From: a virus | Virus record (IMG/VR): IMGVR_UViG_3300050821_000790 | Coordinates: 1-20,271 of that record | Length of the DNA: 20,271 bases | Strand: one strand, 5' to 3' | Shown here: positions 11,776 to 20,124 of the stretch, piece after piece | Layout: every line of letters starts with the position of its first letter | Position numbering within the stretch: position 1 is the first letter of the stretch | Notes under the pieces: generated by a model | The model's database searches: none | Seen by the model: only the letters and a program-made list of their open reading frames with translations | Told to the model about the DNA's origin: nothing | Made by a program: the position numbers and the translations under genes

Positions 11776-12038
11776 GCAAAGACCAGATTGGCCAGATTGT
11801 CGATGCTATCGTCCTTACGCGATTCGGCAAGCCAAAGCTGCGGCCCGCGGGTCGTTTCTGGACTTGCTGGACGCGGGGCGGCACGGGACATGCGCATACG
11901 CCGCGTGGTGCATATTTCGATTATCTCGAAGCTGCAGGCACACCGGTGCGCGAAGAGTTAGACGGGACAGCGCAGGTGCACCGCTTCTGCGATCTGCATC
12001 CGGAATGGCGCATTACTCGCGTGTACAACGATGCCTGA
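11772..12038 (+). CDS. ORF between the terminase subunits (88 aa), unknown function
   Basis: The ATG overlaps the terS stop (ATGA) and GGAG lies 7 nt upstream. The stop overlaps the terL start by 8 nt. The sequence includes FWTCWTRGGTGHAHTPRGAY and a C-terminal HRFCDLHPEWRITRVYND. The aromatic-rich content and absence of low complexity suggest a real folded protein. In most lambdoid phages the terminase genes are adjacent, so this gene is an insertion or a private accessory. It does not resemble a homing endonuclease: no HNH or GIY-YIG motif can be seen. Confidence 0.7.
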   Translation: MSKDQIGQIVDAIVLTRFGKPKLRPAGRFWTCWTRGGTGHAHTPRGAYFDYLEAAGTPVREELDGTAQVHRFCDLHPEWRITRVYNDA

Positions 12039-13470
12039 GATCGTCCTTCCGGCCAACGATTGGGCACCGCGGCAGCATCAACGCCGCATCTGGTCGTACC
12101 TGGAGAATGGCGGGCGTTACGCTTACCAGATCGCACATCGTCGATGGGGCAAAGACGACGTAGCGCTGCGCTGGACGAGCGTAGCGGCCTTCCAGCGGGT
12201 CGGCAGCTACTGGCACCTGTTACCCGAGGCGGCGCACGCACGTAAGGCCATCTGGTCGGCCATCAATCCGCACACGGGCATGCGCCGGATCGACGAAGCA
12301 TTTCCACTGGCCCTGCGCCGCACGACGCGCGAGCAGGAAATGTTCATCGAATTCCTGAACGGTTCGACATGGCAGGTGGGCGGCAGCGATCGATACAACA
12401 CGCTGGTGGGCTCATCGCCTGCCGGTGTCATCTTCTCCGAATGGGCTCTGGCGAACCCGGCTGCGTGGGCATACGTGCGGCCGATCCTGCTGGAAAACGG
12501 CGGATGGGCTTCATTCATCACGACGCCGCGCGGACACAACCATGCCGAACGGATGCTGAAGGCTGCCAAGAGCATGCCAGACGCATTCGCCGACGTCTCG
12601 ACAGTCAACGAAACCGGTATCTTCTCGCCGAAAGCGCTTGAGCAAGAGCGGCTCTCGCTGATCGCGGAGTACGGCGCCGAGTTCGGCCAGTCGATCTTCG
12701 ATCAGGAATATCTGTGCTCGTTCGAAGCGGCGATTCTGGGCGCGTTCTACACCGCCTGGATGGTGCAGGTCCGCGCGGAGAAGCGTGTCACGTCCGTACT
12801 GGTGGATTCGACTCTTCCGGTGCACTTTGCATTCGACCTTGGGCGCTCTGACGATACGAGCATCTGGGCATTCCAGGTGCCATGGAAGGCTGTGCACATC
12901 AATGGCTTCCATACGAGCAACGGGCACGACGTGGCGTTTTACCTGAAGTGGCTGCGCAAGTGGCTGCAGGACCACGGCAATCCGAAGCTGGGCAAGCTCT
13001 ATTTGCCGCACGATGCGAAGGCCAAGACGCTCGCGAGCAATCGCAGCGTGCAGGAACAAATCATCGACGGCACGGAAGACAGCGAAGGCAACAAGGTGCC
13101 GGGCGTGGGCTGGGATCACGTCGAGATCGTGCCGGACATTGGCGTGCAGGACGGCATTCAGGCGGTGCGCAAGGTGCTCCCGCGCTGCTGGTTCGATACC
13201 TCCTGCGACGACGATTCGAAGGGCATCAGCGGGCTTGATGCGCTGGGCCAATACCGCCGCGAGTACGACGAAAAGAATAAGGTTTTCCGCGAAACGCCGC
13301 TACATAACTGGTGTTCGAACCCGGCTGACGCGTTCCGCATGCTGGCTGTTGCATATCAGGCCGAGAAAGTGACCGCGCCGAAGCCTCCGTCCCCGAAATT
13401 CCCGACTGACCTTTCTATCGACGCGCTGATCGCACGCCATCGCGCGAAACGCGTTTCCGAAGAGGCATAG
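12031..13470 (+). CDS. terL: Large terminase subunit (packaging ATPase and nuclease)
   Basis: The 479-aa protein has both terminase domains. ATPase: the Walker A variant AHRRWGKDD (35-43), the Walker B GVIFSEW (132-138, Glu137 catalytic) and the coupling motif SFITTPRG (161-168). Nuclease: an RNase H-like domain starting FAFDLGRSDDTSIWAF (267-281; Asp269 and Asp274 or Asp275 as metal ligands) and ending near NWCSNPADAFRML with the last acidic residue. GKD in place of GK(S/T) is usual in this terminase branch. It drives DNA into the procapsid at the portal vertex and cuts the concatemer. The C-terminal tail is basic (RHRAKR), as expected for portal contact. The start overlaps the previous gene; the ribosome binding site is weak. 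Confidence 0.95.
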   Translation: MPEIVLPANDWAPRQHQRRIWSYLENGGRYAYQIAHRRWGKDDVALRWTSVAAFQRVGSYWHLLPEAAHARKAIWSAINPHTGMRRIDEAFPLALRRTTREQEMFIEFLNGSTWQVGGSDRYNTLVGSSPAGVIFSEWALANPAAWAYVRPILLENGGWASFITTPRGHNHAERMLKAAKSMPDAFADVSTVNETGIFSPKALEQERLSLIAEYGAEFGQSIFDQEYLCSFEAAILGAFYTAWMVQVRAEKRVTSVLVDSTLPVHFAFDLGRSDDTSIWAFQVPWKAVHINGFHTSNGHDVAFYLKWLRKWLQDHGNPKLGKLYLPHDAKAKTLASNRSVQEQIIDGTEDSEGNKVPGVGWDHVEIVPDIGVQDGIQAVRKVLPRCWFDTSCDDDSKGISGLDALGQYRREYDEKNKVFRETPLHNWCSNPADAFRMLAVAYQAEKVTAPKPPSPKFPTDLSIDALIARHRAKRVSEEA

Positions 13471-13472
13471 CC

Positions 13473-13709
13473 ATGCAGACAGGCCCGTTTTCCACCTATC
13501 AGACCGCCGCAGCGATCACGCCAAGCGACACAGCCGCGCAGAGCTATCGCGCGATCTATGTCGGTGGCGCGGGCAACGTGGCCGTCAAGACTACCGGCGG
13601 CAACACGGTGACATTCACCGCGCCCCCGGTCGGCTCGATTATCCCGGTCGAAGTGCAGCAGGTGCTCGCCACCGGCACGACCGCAACCCTTCTCGTGGGG
13701 CTCGCATGA
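13473..13709 (+). CDS. Small beta-rich phage virion-region protein (78 aa)
   Basis: GAGG lies 7 nt before the ATG. The sequence SYRAIYVGGAGNVAVKTTGG followed by NTVTFTAPPVGSIIPVEVQQ and VLATGTTATLLVGL is a run of short strands. This pattern (AxYVGxGGxVxV...GxTVTFxxVPxGxxLPV.V..V.ATGTTA) recurs in small proteins of the head region in many tailed phages, where the role is not settled; decoration or connector functions have been proposed for such small beta proteins. The stop overlaps the next ATG. Confidence 0.75.
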   Translation: MQTGPFSTYQTAAAITPSDTAAQSYRAIYVGGAGNVAVKTTGGNTVTFTAPPVGSIIPVEVQQVLATGTTATLLVGLA

Positions 13710-13909
13710 CAACTATGGATCCGTCAGTCTTCACCGGCATGGGCGTCTCCGGCCTCACCGCCATCGAGATTGCAGCACAGGTTACGGCGGGCGTCGGGAA
13801 TGCTGATCGCCTGCGCGGAACCGGCATGAGTGCGCAGGCAGCGGCACTCGTAGCGGCGCAGATCAACGCCAGCATCACCGACCCGCTTGTCCTCTCCGGG
13901 TTTGATTGA
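13706..13909 (+). CDS. Small protein between terminase and portal (67 aa)
   Basis: The ATG at 13706 overlaps the previous stop (ATGA). The product is rich in Ala, Gly and Thr: MTTMDPSVFTGMGVSGLTAI, then EIAAQVTAGVGNADRLRGTG and ALVAAQINASITDPLVLSGF. It looks like a helical small protein with no charged catalytic motif. It lies directly upstream of the portal; the function is unknown. Confidence 0.65.
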   Translation: MTTMDPSVFTGMGVSGLTAIEIAAQVTAGVGNADRLRGTGMSAQAAALVAAQINASITDPLVLSGFD

Positions 13910-13911
13910 GC

Positions 13912-16149
13912 ATGGACGACCTGAACAGCGTCACCATCTCGACGGTCGACAGCCCCAAGGACTTCGGTCGCGGGCCGACTGCCGAGGTCAAGCGCTGGCT
14001 GGTTGAGCTTTCGCTTGCGAAGAAGCGCATGAAGCCATGGCGCGACAAGTCGAAAAAGCTGTGGGACCTGTATCACGGCACGAGCACAGGCCGGAAGAAG
14101 AACAGCTATAACGCGCTGTATGCGAACACGGAGATCCTTGCACCCTCCGTCTACAACTCGATGCCACAGCCGGACACGCGCCGTCGATTCGCCCAGAACG
14201 ATCCTTTAGGCAAGGCTGTGTCCGAGGTCATCAACCGTTCGCTGGCGTTCAATGCGGAGACGACCGGCTTTGAGGAAGATATCGAGGCGGCGATTCTCGA
14301 CATGCTGATCATCGGACGCGGCATTGCGCGCGTGCGCTATATACCGGATCTGGTGCAGGTCGGCGATACGCAGCAGACCGGCATCGAGGATGCAGAGACC
14401 GACCTCGATCACGAGGCGCAGGAAGGCGAGGAAAACGAGGAGCTCGCCTGGGAGACCGTACCGATCGAGCACGTGAAGTGGGACAAGTACCTGTGCGGAC
14501 CGGGCCGGTCGTACAAGGAAATCCCGTGGTGGGGTTTCGAGCACAACCTCACGCGCGAGGAGCTTTGCAAGCGGTTCGGCGATGAAATCGGCAATGCCAT
14601 TCCGCTGAATGGCGGGCCGGCCGACAATGAATTACAGCGCGACGACACCGACGGCACCTATGACCTGTTCAAGACCGCAGAAGTCTGGGAGATCTGGGAC
14701 AAGGACACGCGTGAAGTCCTGTGGATCTCCGAGGCTTATCTGAAAGCCCCGCTCAAGCGTGAGTCTGACCCGCTGGGCGTCGACACCTTCATTCCCACGC
14801 CCAATCCGCTGCGCGCCATCCGCGACTCCGACACGTTCGAGCCGACATCGCTCTACGACCAATACCGCGAGCAGGCCGAAGAACTGGACCGCGTCTCGAC
14901 GCGCATCAACAAGCTGATGACCGCGTTGAAAGCCCGCGCGATCTACGATCCGTCGCTGGGCAGCCAGGTCGCCGAACTGTTTCGCGGCGACGATAACGAC
15001 ATGATCCCGGCCGACAGCGCGATCAGGCAGCTATACGAAGCTGGCGGCATCGATAAGGCGATCTGGTTCGCGCCGATCGACAAGATCATTCAGGTGCTCG
15101 ACTCGCTCTACAAGCAGCGCGAGGAGTGCAAACAGGTCATCTATGAACTGACTGGCATTGCGGACATCATGCGCGGCTCGACGGATGCGCAGGAAACGAA
15201 GGGTGCACAGGATCTGAAGGTGGCGTTCGGCATGACGCGCCTGTCACGCATGCAGCGCGATGTGCAGAAGTACATCCGCAACCTGCTCGCCATGCAGGCG
15301 CAGGTGATCTGCGAGCGCTTCTCGATTGGCACGCTCAAGCAGATGACGCAACTCGAACTGCCGACCGACGCGCAGATCATGCCGCAGCGGTATCAGATGA
15401 TGCAGCAGGCGATTACGGCCAAGATGCAGGGCCAGCAGGTGCCACCATTGCCGCCGAAGCCCACCACATGGGAAGACGTCCAGAAGGCCATGCAGGACGA
15501 CGCGCAGCGCACGTTCCGCGTGGATATCGAGACGGATTCGACGATTGCTGCTGCCCAGCAGGAAGACGCGCAGGATCTGGCGACCGTCATGACCGCCGTC
15601 GTCACGCTCGTCAAGGAAGTTGGCCCGATGGTTCAGATGGGCGTGATGCCGTTCCCGGCGTTCAAGGAACTGCTGCTGATGACGGCACGCAAATTCCGCA
15701 TGGGATCGGCGGTGGAAGACGCTATTGATCAGATGCAGCCGCCGCAGCAGGGCCATCCGCCCGTGCAGCTTCAGGTCGAGCAGATGCGCCAGACCGGCAA
15801 ACAGCAGGAAATCGCTGCCCAAGTGCAGGCTGATCGAGAACGCGCATCACTCGATCAGCAGACTGCGCTCGCCGAGCAGCACGCTCAAGGGTTGCAGGCG
15901 CAGCAGGAGAACGCGCTCGAAGCACAGCGCAACCAGTTGCAGGCTGAGAATGAAGCCGCTCTGGAGCGTATGCGCATGGCCAATGACGCAATGCTAGAGA
16001 AGATGAAGGCTGAAATGCAGGGGCAAGTTCAGATGCTCATCGCTGCAATGAACAACCGCCGGGCGGTCGAGGTCGCCGAAATTGCGGCTGGCGCGCAACT
16101 CGACGCTGCGCAGATCGGTGCCGCGCGCGCGGGCTCGGAGGCTAAGTAA
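13912..16149 (+). CDS. Portal protein, long P22-like type
   Basis: At 745 aa this is in the size range of P22-type portals (725 aa) rather than the 400-550 aa of HK97 types, which suggests a short-tailed (podovirus) morphology. Features: LWDLYHGTSTGRKKNSYNAL near residue 45, the stem and clip region with EELDRVSTRINKLMTALKAR near 325, and TGIADIMRGSTDAQETKGAQ near 415, a typical portal motif. Residues from about 610 to the end are Gln-, Ala- and Glu-rich coiled coil, matching the C-terminal barrel of P22 portals. A ring of twelve subunits forms the DNA entry channel. The ATG at 13912 is chosen; an in-frame TTG at 13906 overlaps the previous stop. Confidence 0.88.
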   Translation: MDDLNSVTISTVDSPKDFGRGPTAEVKRWLVELSLAKKRMKPWRDKSKKLWDLYHGTSTGRKKNSYNALYANTEILAPSVYNSMPQPDTRRRFAQNDPLGKAVSEVINRSLAFNAETTGFEEDIEAAILDMLIIGRGIARVRYIPDLVQVGDTQQTGIEDAETDLDHEAQEGEENEELAWETVPIEHVKWDKYLCGPGRSYKEIPWWGFEHNLTREELCKRFGDEIGNAIPLNGGPADNELQRDDTDGTYDLFKTAEVWEIWDKDTREVLWISEAYLKAPLKRESDPLGVDTFIPTPNPLRAIRDSDTFEPTSLYDQYREQAEELDRVSTRINKLMTALKARAIYDPSLGSQVAELFRGDDNDMIPADSAIRQLYEAGGIDKAIWFAPIDKIIQVLDSLYKQREECKQVIYELTGIADIMRGSTDAQETKGAQDLKVAFGMTRLSRMQRDVQKYIRNLLAMQAQVICERFSIGTLKQMTQLELPTDAQIMPQRYQMMQQAITAKMQGQQVPPLPPKPTTWEDVQKAMQDDAQRTFRVDIETDSTIAAAQQEDAQDLATVMTAVVTLVKEVGPMVQMGVMPFPAFKELLLMTARKFRMGSAVEDAIDQMQPPQQGHPPVQLQVEQMRQTGKQQEIAAQVQADRERASLDQQTALAEQHAQGLQAQQENALEAQRNQLQAENEAALERMRMANDAMLEKMKAEMQGQVQMLIAAMNNRRAVEVAEIAAGAQLDAAQIGAARAGSEAK

Positions 16150-16541
16150 TGCCGCTCTATACGACGATTTGCACTCACTGCGGGCGTAAGGATTCTATCT
16201 ACCGCCTGATAGTCGAACGCGACGTGAACATTCCCGACTGCCTGTATGACGGTCAGCCAATGCGCCGGGCGGTCGAAGCCCCCGCCGTGCATGCCGATCT
16301 TCCCGGCTATCAGTCACCGGTCGACGGTCGCTGGATCGAAGGCAAGCGCGCGCGCATCGAAGACCTGAAGCGCAACAACTGCCGTCCGTGGGAAGGCATG
16401 GAATCGGAGCGTAAGGAAGCCGTGAAGCGCGCCGAGGAAGCCGACCGCGTGCTCGATCAGAAATCCGAAGCCGCGGTGCACGAGACGTTCAACAACATGA
16501 GCGCCGAGAAGCAGCGTGTTCTCGCGACCGCGTTCGACTGA
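16149..16541 (+). CDS. FmdB-like zinc-ribbon protein with degenerate second knuckle
   Basis: The N-terminus MPLYTTICTHCGRKDSIYRL matches the FmdB-type zinc ribbon seen in phage head regions, followed by IPDCLYDGQPMRRAVEAPAV; the second pair, normally CxxC, is CLYD. The middle (VHADLPGYQSPVDGRWIEGK) is the usual continuation in phage versions. The last 60 residues are a charged helix (ERKEAVKRAEEADRVLDQKS) ending in MSAEKQRVLATAFD. GGAGG lies 7 nt before the ATG, which overlaps the portal stop (TAATG). Its role in the virion region is not known. Confidence 0.78.
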   Translation: MPLYTTICTHCGRKDSIYRLIVERDVNIPDCLYDGQPMRRAVEAPAVHADLPGYQSPVDGRWIEGKRARIEDLKRNNCRPWEGMESERKEAVKRAEEADRVLDQKSEAAVHETFNNMSAEKQRVLATAFD

Positions 16542-16561
16542 GCAAGCCCTAACCGATAACG

Positions 16562-16587
16562 AGCCCGCCAATGAGCGGGCTTTTTTT
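16562..16587 (+). terminator. Rho-independent terminator between portal and scaffold blocks
   Basis: AGCCCGC CAATGA GCGGGCT forms a perfect 7-bp stem, and the T run extends over 16581-16587. It sits 20 nt after the FmdB-like stop and 20 nt before the scaffold ATG. Termination here may lower portal and terminase output relative to scaffold and capsid only if a further promoter lies downstream; none is evident in the 20 nt, so read-through or antitermination is more likely. Confidence 0.85.
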
Positions 16588-16606
16588 ATGCCCTGGAGAA
16601 ACTGAA

Positions 16607-17665
16607 ATGGCCCAAGAAATGCCGGACATCGACGAAACCCTGAAGGCGACGTACGCGAATCTGCGCGGTGCATTCGAGGGTGGCGACTTCGCGAGCGAGA
16701 CGCCAGTCGCTGAAGTCGAAGAGGAAGAAATTCCCGCCGAAGCTTCGGAAACGCCTCAGGAAGGCGTCGAAGAACCGGAATCAGCCGAAGGTCAGGGCGA
16801 AGAGCCGCAGGCCGCTGGCGAGGCTGAGGGCGAACAGGAAACGCCGCAGAACTTCCAGCCGAAGTGGAAGAAGGCAGCGCTGGCCGAGTGGGAGAAATTG
16901 CCGCCGGCCGTGCGCGCCGAGGTCGAGCGCCGTGAGAACGACTTCCACAAGGGCATCGAGCAATACAAGGATCGTGCGACGGTCGCGCAGGAGTGGGAAC
17001 GCACCTGCCAGCCGTTCATGGCGACTATCAGTAGCTTCGGCGTGACGCCGCAGGTTGCCGCACAGGAACTCTTCAAGGCCGATCACCTGCTTCGCTACAG
17101 CCCGACGCCGCAGAAGGTGCAGATGCTGATGAAGATCGCGGGCGATTACGGCGTCGATCTCCAGACGCTCGCCAACGGCATCCAGCAGATCGCCGGCGAG
17201 CAGGTATGGCAGCAACAGAATCCGATGGACCCGCGTACGCAACAACTGCAGACGCGGGTGAATCAGTTGGAACAGCAATTGAACACCACGCAGCAGCAAC
17301 GCGTCGCTCAGGAAACCTCCTCGATCGATGGCGAGATTGCCGCGTTCGCCGCAGACCCGGACCACGAGCATTTCGGGATTCTTCAGAAGGACATGGCCGT
17401 GCTGTTGCAGAACGGCATGGCGAAGGATCTCGACGGTGCTTATGAGATGGCGATGCGGCAAAACCCGCAGACGTACCAGATTTGGCTCGCTCAACAGCAG
17501 CAAGAGTGGGACGCGCAGCGGAAAGCGAAGGTCGCAAAGGCGAAGCAGGCAGGCGCGAATAACGTACGGCCCAACGGTCGCACGAGTCAGCCGGCGGCAG
17601 CGCCCAAGCGAACGATGGAAGAGGACATCGAGGCCACGGCACGCGAGCTGGGCCTCCTCAACTGA
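16607..17665 (+). CDS. Capsid scaffolding protein
   Basis: The 352-aa product has the layout of a phage scaffold: an acidic disordered N-terminal region (residues 20-80, runs of E, P and A), a helical core with WKKAALAEWEKLPPAVRAEV and RRENDFHKGIEQYKDRATVA (common to scaffolds of this phage branch), a Gln-rich coiled coil (QLQTRVNQLEQQLNTTQQQR) and a basic C-terminal segment (QRKAKVAKAKQAGANN and RPNGRTSQPAAAPKRTMEED), which in scaffolds binds the inner face of the coat. GGAG lies 8 nt before the ATG. It lies directly upstream of the major capsid gene. No protease domain is seen, so it is probably released or recycled rather than cleaved. Confidence 0.87.
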   Translation: MAQEMPDIDETLKATYANLRGAFEGGDFASETPVAEVEEEEIPAEASETPQEGVEEPESAEGQGEEPQAAGEAEGEQETPQNFQPKWKKAALAEWEKLPPAVRAEVERRENDFHKGIEQYKDRATVAQEWERTCQPFMATISSFGVTPQVAAQELFKADHLLRYSPTPQKVQMLMKIAGDYGVDLQTLANGIQQIAGEQVWQQQNPMDPRTQQLQTRVNQLEQQLNTTQQQRVAQETSSIDGEIAAFAADPDHEHFGILQKDMAVLLQNGMAKDLDGAYEMAMRQNPQTYQIWLAQQQQEWDAQRKAKVAKAKQAGANNVRPNGRTSQPAAAPKRTMEEDIEATARELGLLN

Positions 17666-17679
17666 AATAGGAGCCAATC

Positions 17680-18666
17680 ATGGCATCTCCGGGTCAGTCG
17701 AGCCTGTTCAGCGCTTTCTCCGAACTGGTATCGACAACGTATCGCAATCACCGCAAGGACGTCGCGGACAACGTCTCGAAGCACAATGCGCTGTTCCGCA
17801 AACTCGTATCGAAAGGCCGTATCCGCATTGAAGATGGCGGCCTGTCGATCGTCACCCCGCTCGACTATCAGGCGAACTCGACCTACCAGCGCTATAGCGG
17901 CTACGATGTGCTGAACATCAACGCCGTCGACGTGCTGACCGCTGCGGAATACCCGTGGCGCCAGGTTGCCGTCAACGTTGCCGCATCCGGCCTCGAACTC
18001 CGTACGAACTCGGGCGCCCAGCGGATCATCAACTTCACGAAGGCCAAGATCAAGAACGCCCAGCGTTCGCTGGCTAACGGTCTGTCAGTCGATGTGTATT
18101 CGGACGGCACGGCTGCGAACCAGATCAACGGCACGCAAGCCATCGTGGCGGACGCCGGGACCGGCACTGTCGGCGGCATCAATGCGTCGACATGGGCCTT
18201 CTGGCAGAACCTTGTGCAGTCTGCAGCAGCCCCGATTCAGGGCGGCGGTGCGATTACTCCGTCAGCAACGACGATCGAATCGTTGATGCTTCCGACGTGG
18301 ATCAAGCTGACTCGCGGCACCGATATGCCCGACATGATCGTCATGTCCGATGACTACTTCAGCTTCTACGAGCAATCGCAGACCAGCCTGAAGCGGTATG
18401 CACCGGATGACAACGGCCAGGGCGGCATGGTGTCGATGAAGTACAAGACCGCCGATGTGTTCTTCGATTCGTCGGGCGGCATCCCGACTTCGCACGCGTA
18501 TTTCCTGAACACCGATTACTTGGAATTGGTGGTTCACCGCGACGCGAACATGACCATGATGGACGAACTGCGCAGCGTGAATCAGGACGCTGTCGTAATT
18601 CCGATCCTCTTTCAGGGGAACCTAGTTTGTAGCGCTCGATTCCTTCAAGGCGTTATGAAATCGTGA
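17680..18666 (+). CDS. Major capsid protein
   Basis: 328 aa beginning MASPGQSSLFSAFSELVSTT, with AGGAG before the ATG. It follows the scaffold gene, as expected for the coat. Characteristic segments are VADNVSKHNALFRKLVSKGR (N-arm), YQRYSGYDVLNINAVDVLTA, IVMSDDYFSFYEQSQTSLKR (A-domain helix, about 220-240) and a C-terminal HAYFLNTDYLELVVHRDANM followed by LVCSARFLQGVMKS. The N-terminus is not cleaved by any visible protease. The final stretch (from about 18600) uses CTA, GTT, TGT, CGA, CTT, CAA and GTT codons, unlike the CTG, GTC and CGC style upstream, just where the homing endonuclease gene follows. Confidence 0.9.
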   Translation: MASPGQSSLFSAFSELVSTTYRNHRKDVADNVSKHNALFRKLVSKGRIRIEDGGLSIVTPLDYQANSTYQRYSGYDVLNINAVDVLTAAEYPWRQVAVNVAASGLELRTNSGAQRIINFTKAKIKNAQRSLANGLSVDVYSDGTAANQINGTQAIVADAGTGTVGGINASTWAFWQNLVQSAAAPIQGGGAITPSATTIESLMLPTWIKLTRGTDMPDMIVMSDDYFSFYEQSQTSLKRYAPDDNGQGGMVSMKYKTADVFFDSSGGIPTSHAYFLNTDYLELVVHRDANMTMMDELRSVNQDAVVIPILFQGNLVCSARFLQGVMKS

Positions 18667-18730
18667 TGTGAGCGTTTTCTAGTCAAGACATGGTACTATT
18701 TCGGCACTACCTTGTAAATCGGAGTGTCGA

Positions 18731-19378
18731 ATGAAAACTATCGATATGATCGGGCAACGGTTTGAAAAGGCATTAGTCGTGGAACGGGCACCGAACAAAA
18801 GCGAGAAGGACACCAATGCTCGATGGCACTGCGTATGTGACTGCGGGACCAAATTCATTTCATATGGACAGGATCTGCGGCGCGGCAAGGTCAAGAGTTG
18901 CGGATGTTTGACACGCGGAACGATCGGTGCTCGCTCCCGGAATTTCAACCAGACGCATGGGATGACGGAATCGCGCATTTATCGGATTTGGACGGGGATG
19001 CTGAATCGCTGCCGCAATCCGAACAATGGCAATTTCCACCGTTACGGCGGTCGTGGCATCAAGGTTTGCGATGAATGGCTTCTGTTCGAGGGCTTCGTCA
19101 ATGACATGGGTGTTCCGGCCGATGACATGTCCCTCGATCGTATCGATGGCGACGGCGATTACTGCAAAGCCAATTGCCGCTGGTCTACACGTCACGAGCA
19201 GGCTTCTAATCGGCGCTCTTCCGTGAAACTTACACATAACGGGATAACGCTGACTGCGACAGAGTGGGCCCGAGTGCTGGGGATTTCTCCGACGACCATG
19301 TTTGGCAGGATCAACGCAGGATATCCGCCTGAAAAACTCTTTTCTCGAAATCTCAAGCGAATTGGAGGTCTACCGTGA
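18731..19378 (+). CDS. HNH-type homing endonuclease, free-standing
   Basis: The 215-aa protein begins with a zinc ribbon (Cys34, 36, 38 in CVCDC and Cys57, 59 in CGC). The catalytic region follows: HGMTESRIYRIWTGMLNRCR (76-95), YGGRGIKVCDEWLLFEGFVN (105-124), SLDRIDGDGDYCKANCRWST (134-153) and EQASNRR, the layout of phage HNH/AP2-associated endonucleases. The C-terminus (LTATEWARVLGISPTTMFGR) is a small helix-turn-helix DNA reader. It nicks or cuts DNA and spreads its own gene into empty copies. GGAG lies 6 nt before the ATG. Its GC content and codon style look lower than those of the neighbouring head genes, and its TGA overlaps the next GTG start. Confidence 0.9.
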   Translation: MKTIDMIGQRFEKALVVERAPNKSEKDTNARWHCVCDCGTKFISYGQDLRRGKVKSCGCLTRGTIGARSRNFNQTHGMTESRIYRIWTGMLNRCRNPNNGNFHRYGGRGIKVCDEWLLFEGFVNDMGVPADDMSLDRIDGDGDYCKANCRWSTRHEQASNRRSSVKLTHNGITLTATEWARVLGISPTTMFGRINAGYPPEKLFSRNLKRIGGLP

Positions 19379-20124
19379 CCACAGCAGCAACGCAGTATCC
19401 GCTGATCGGCTCGCAACCGGTCGGCAATTTCTTCACGCCGGACACGACGCAGCGTCATGTGCTGGGTGCACCGCTCGAATTCTCCGACCCGTACTGGGGC
19501 GGCGGCACGGCGGTCTATCTGGCGATTCCGACGTCGATCGCGTTCAAGGTCGGCGAAGTCGTGTACTGGGATAGCGGCAACAACGCAATCGATATCCCGA
19601 ATACGGCCAACCTCGGCTTTCCGGTTGCGCTCGCGATGAACGCCAACGTGGCGAACGCTTCGCAGGTTCAATACGGCTGGTTCCTGACCTCGGGTCAATT
19701 CCCGGCCTTGTCCGGTGCGAGCGTCGCCGCTGCAGCTGCGATCGGCATCACTGCCGCTGGCTCGCTGGGCGCGAACTCGGCGGGCAAGGAAATCCTGAAC
19801 GCGCGCGTGTCCCTCGCTGCAACCACGACCGTCGTCAAGACGAACGTGCAGACGCAGAATGGCTCGCCGAATCTTCGCGTCAACAACTCCGATGGCTGGT
19901 TTGTCGGTATGGCTCTCAGTGGAACGGGCATCCCTGCCTCGACCACGGTCGGCGCCATCTCGGCAGACGGTCGCACGGTAAGCATGGTGCAGACAGGTAC
20001 GACCACGGCGCAGAACGCAACCGCAACCGGTTCGATCAGCGCGACAGGCACGTACAACGATGGCACGCGTTTCTGGAACGTACTGGCAGTCAACTCGCCG
20101 TTCGCTCAGGGCGCAATCACGTAA
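19375..20124 (+). CDS. Probable capsid decoration protein
   Basis: The 249-aa product starts at a GTG inside the homing endonuclease stop (GTGA). The N-terminal half (LEFSDPYWGGGTAVYLAIPT, AFKVGEVVYWDSGNNAIDIP, ASVAAAAAIGITAAGSLGAN, SAGKEILNAR) has the pattern of small phage head-decoration or cement proteins. A beta module of about 75 residues follows (NGSPNLRVNNSDGWFVGMAL, SGTGIPASTTVGAISADGRT) with T/A-rich strands, before the end FWNVLAVNSPFAQGAIT. It follows the capsid gene apart from the inserted endonuclease. Decoration is inferred from place and composition; a minor capsid or head-fibre protein is the alternative. Confidence 0.7.
   Translation: MTTAATQYPLIGSQPVGNFFTPDTTQRHVLGAPLEFSDPYWGGGTAVYLAIPTSIAFKVGEVVYWDSGNNAIDIPNTANLGFPVALAMNANVANASQVQYGWFLTSGQFPALSGASVAAAAAIGITAAGSLGANSAGKEILNARVSLAATTTVVKTNVQTQNGSPNLRVNNSDGWFVGMALSGTGIPASTTVGAISADGRTVSMVQTGTTTAQNATATGSISATGTYNDGTRFWNVLAVNSPFAQGAIT

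Noticed and set aside
12136-12165. GKD instead of GKS/T in the terminase Walker A as a defect
   Set aside because: HRRxGKD is the usual form in this branch of large terminases, so it is not a sign of inactivation.
12511-13251. Long minus-strand open frame opposite the large terminase
   Set aside because: It is antisense to a clearly conserved gene, has His/Arg/Ala-biased composition typical of shadow frames in GC-rich DNA, and has no ribosome binding site.
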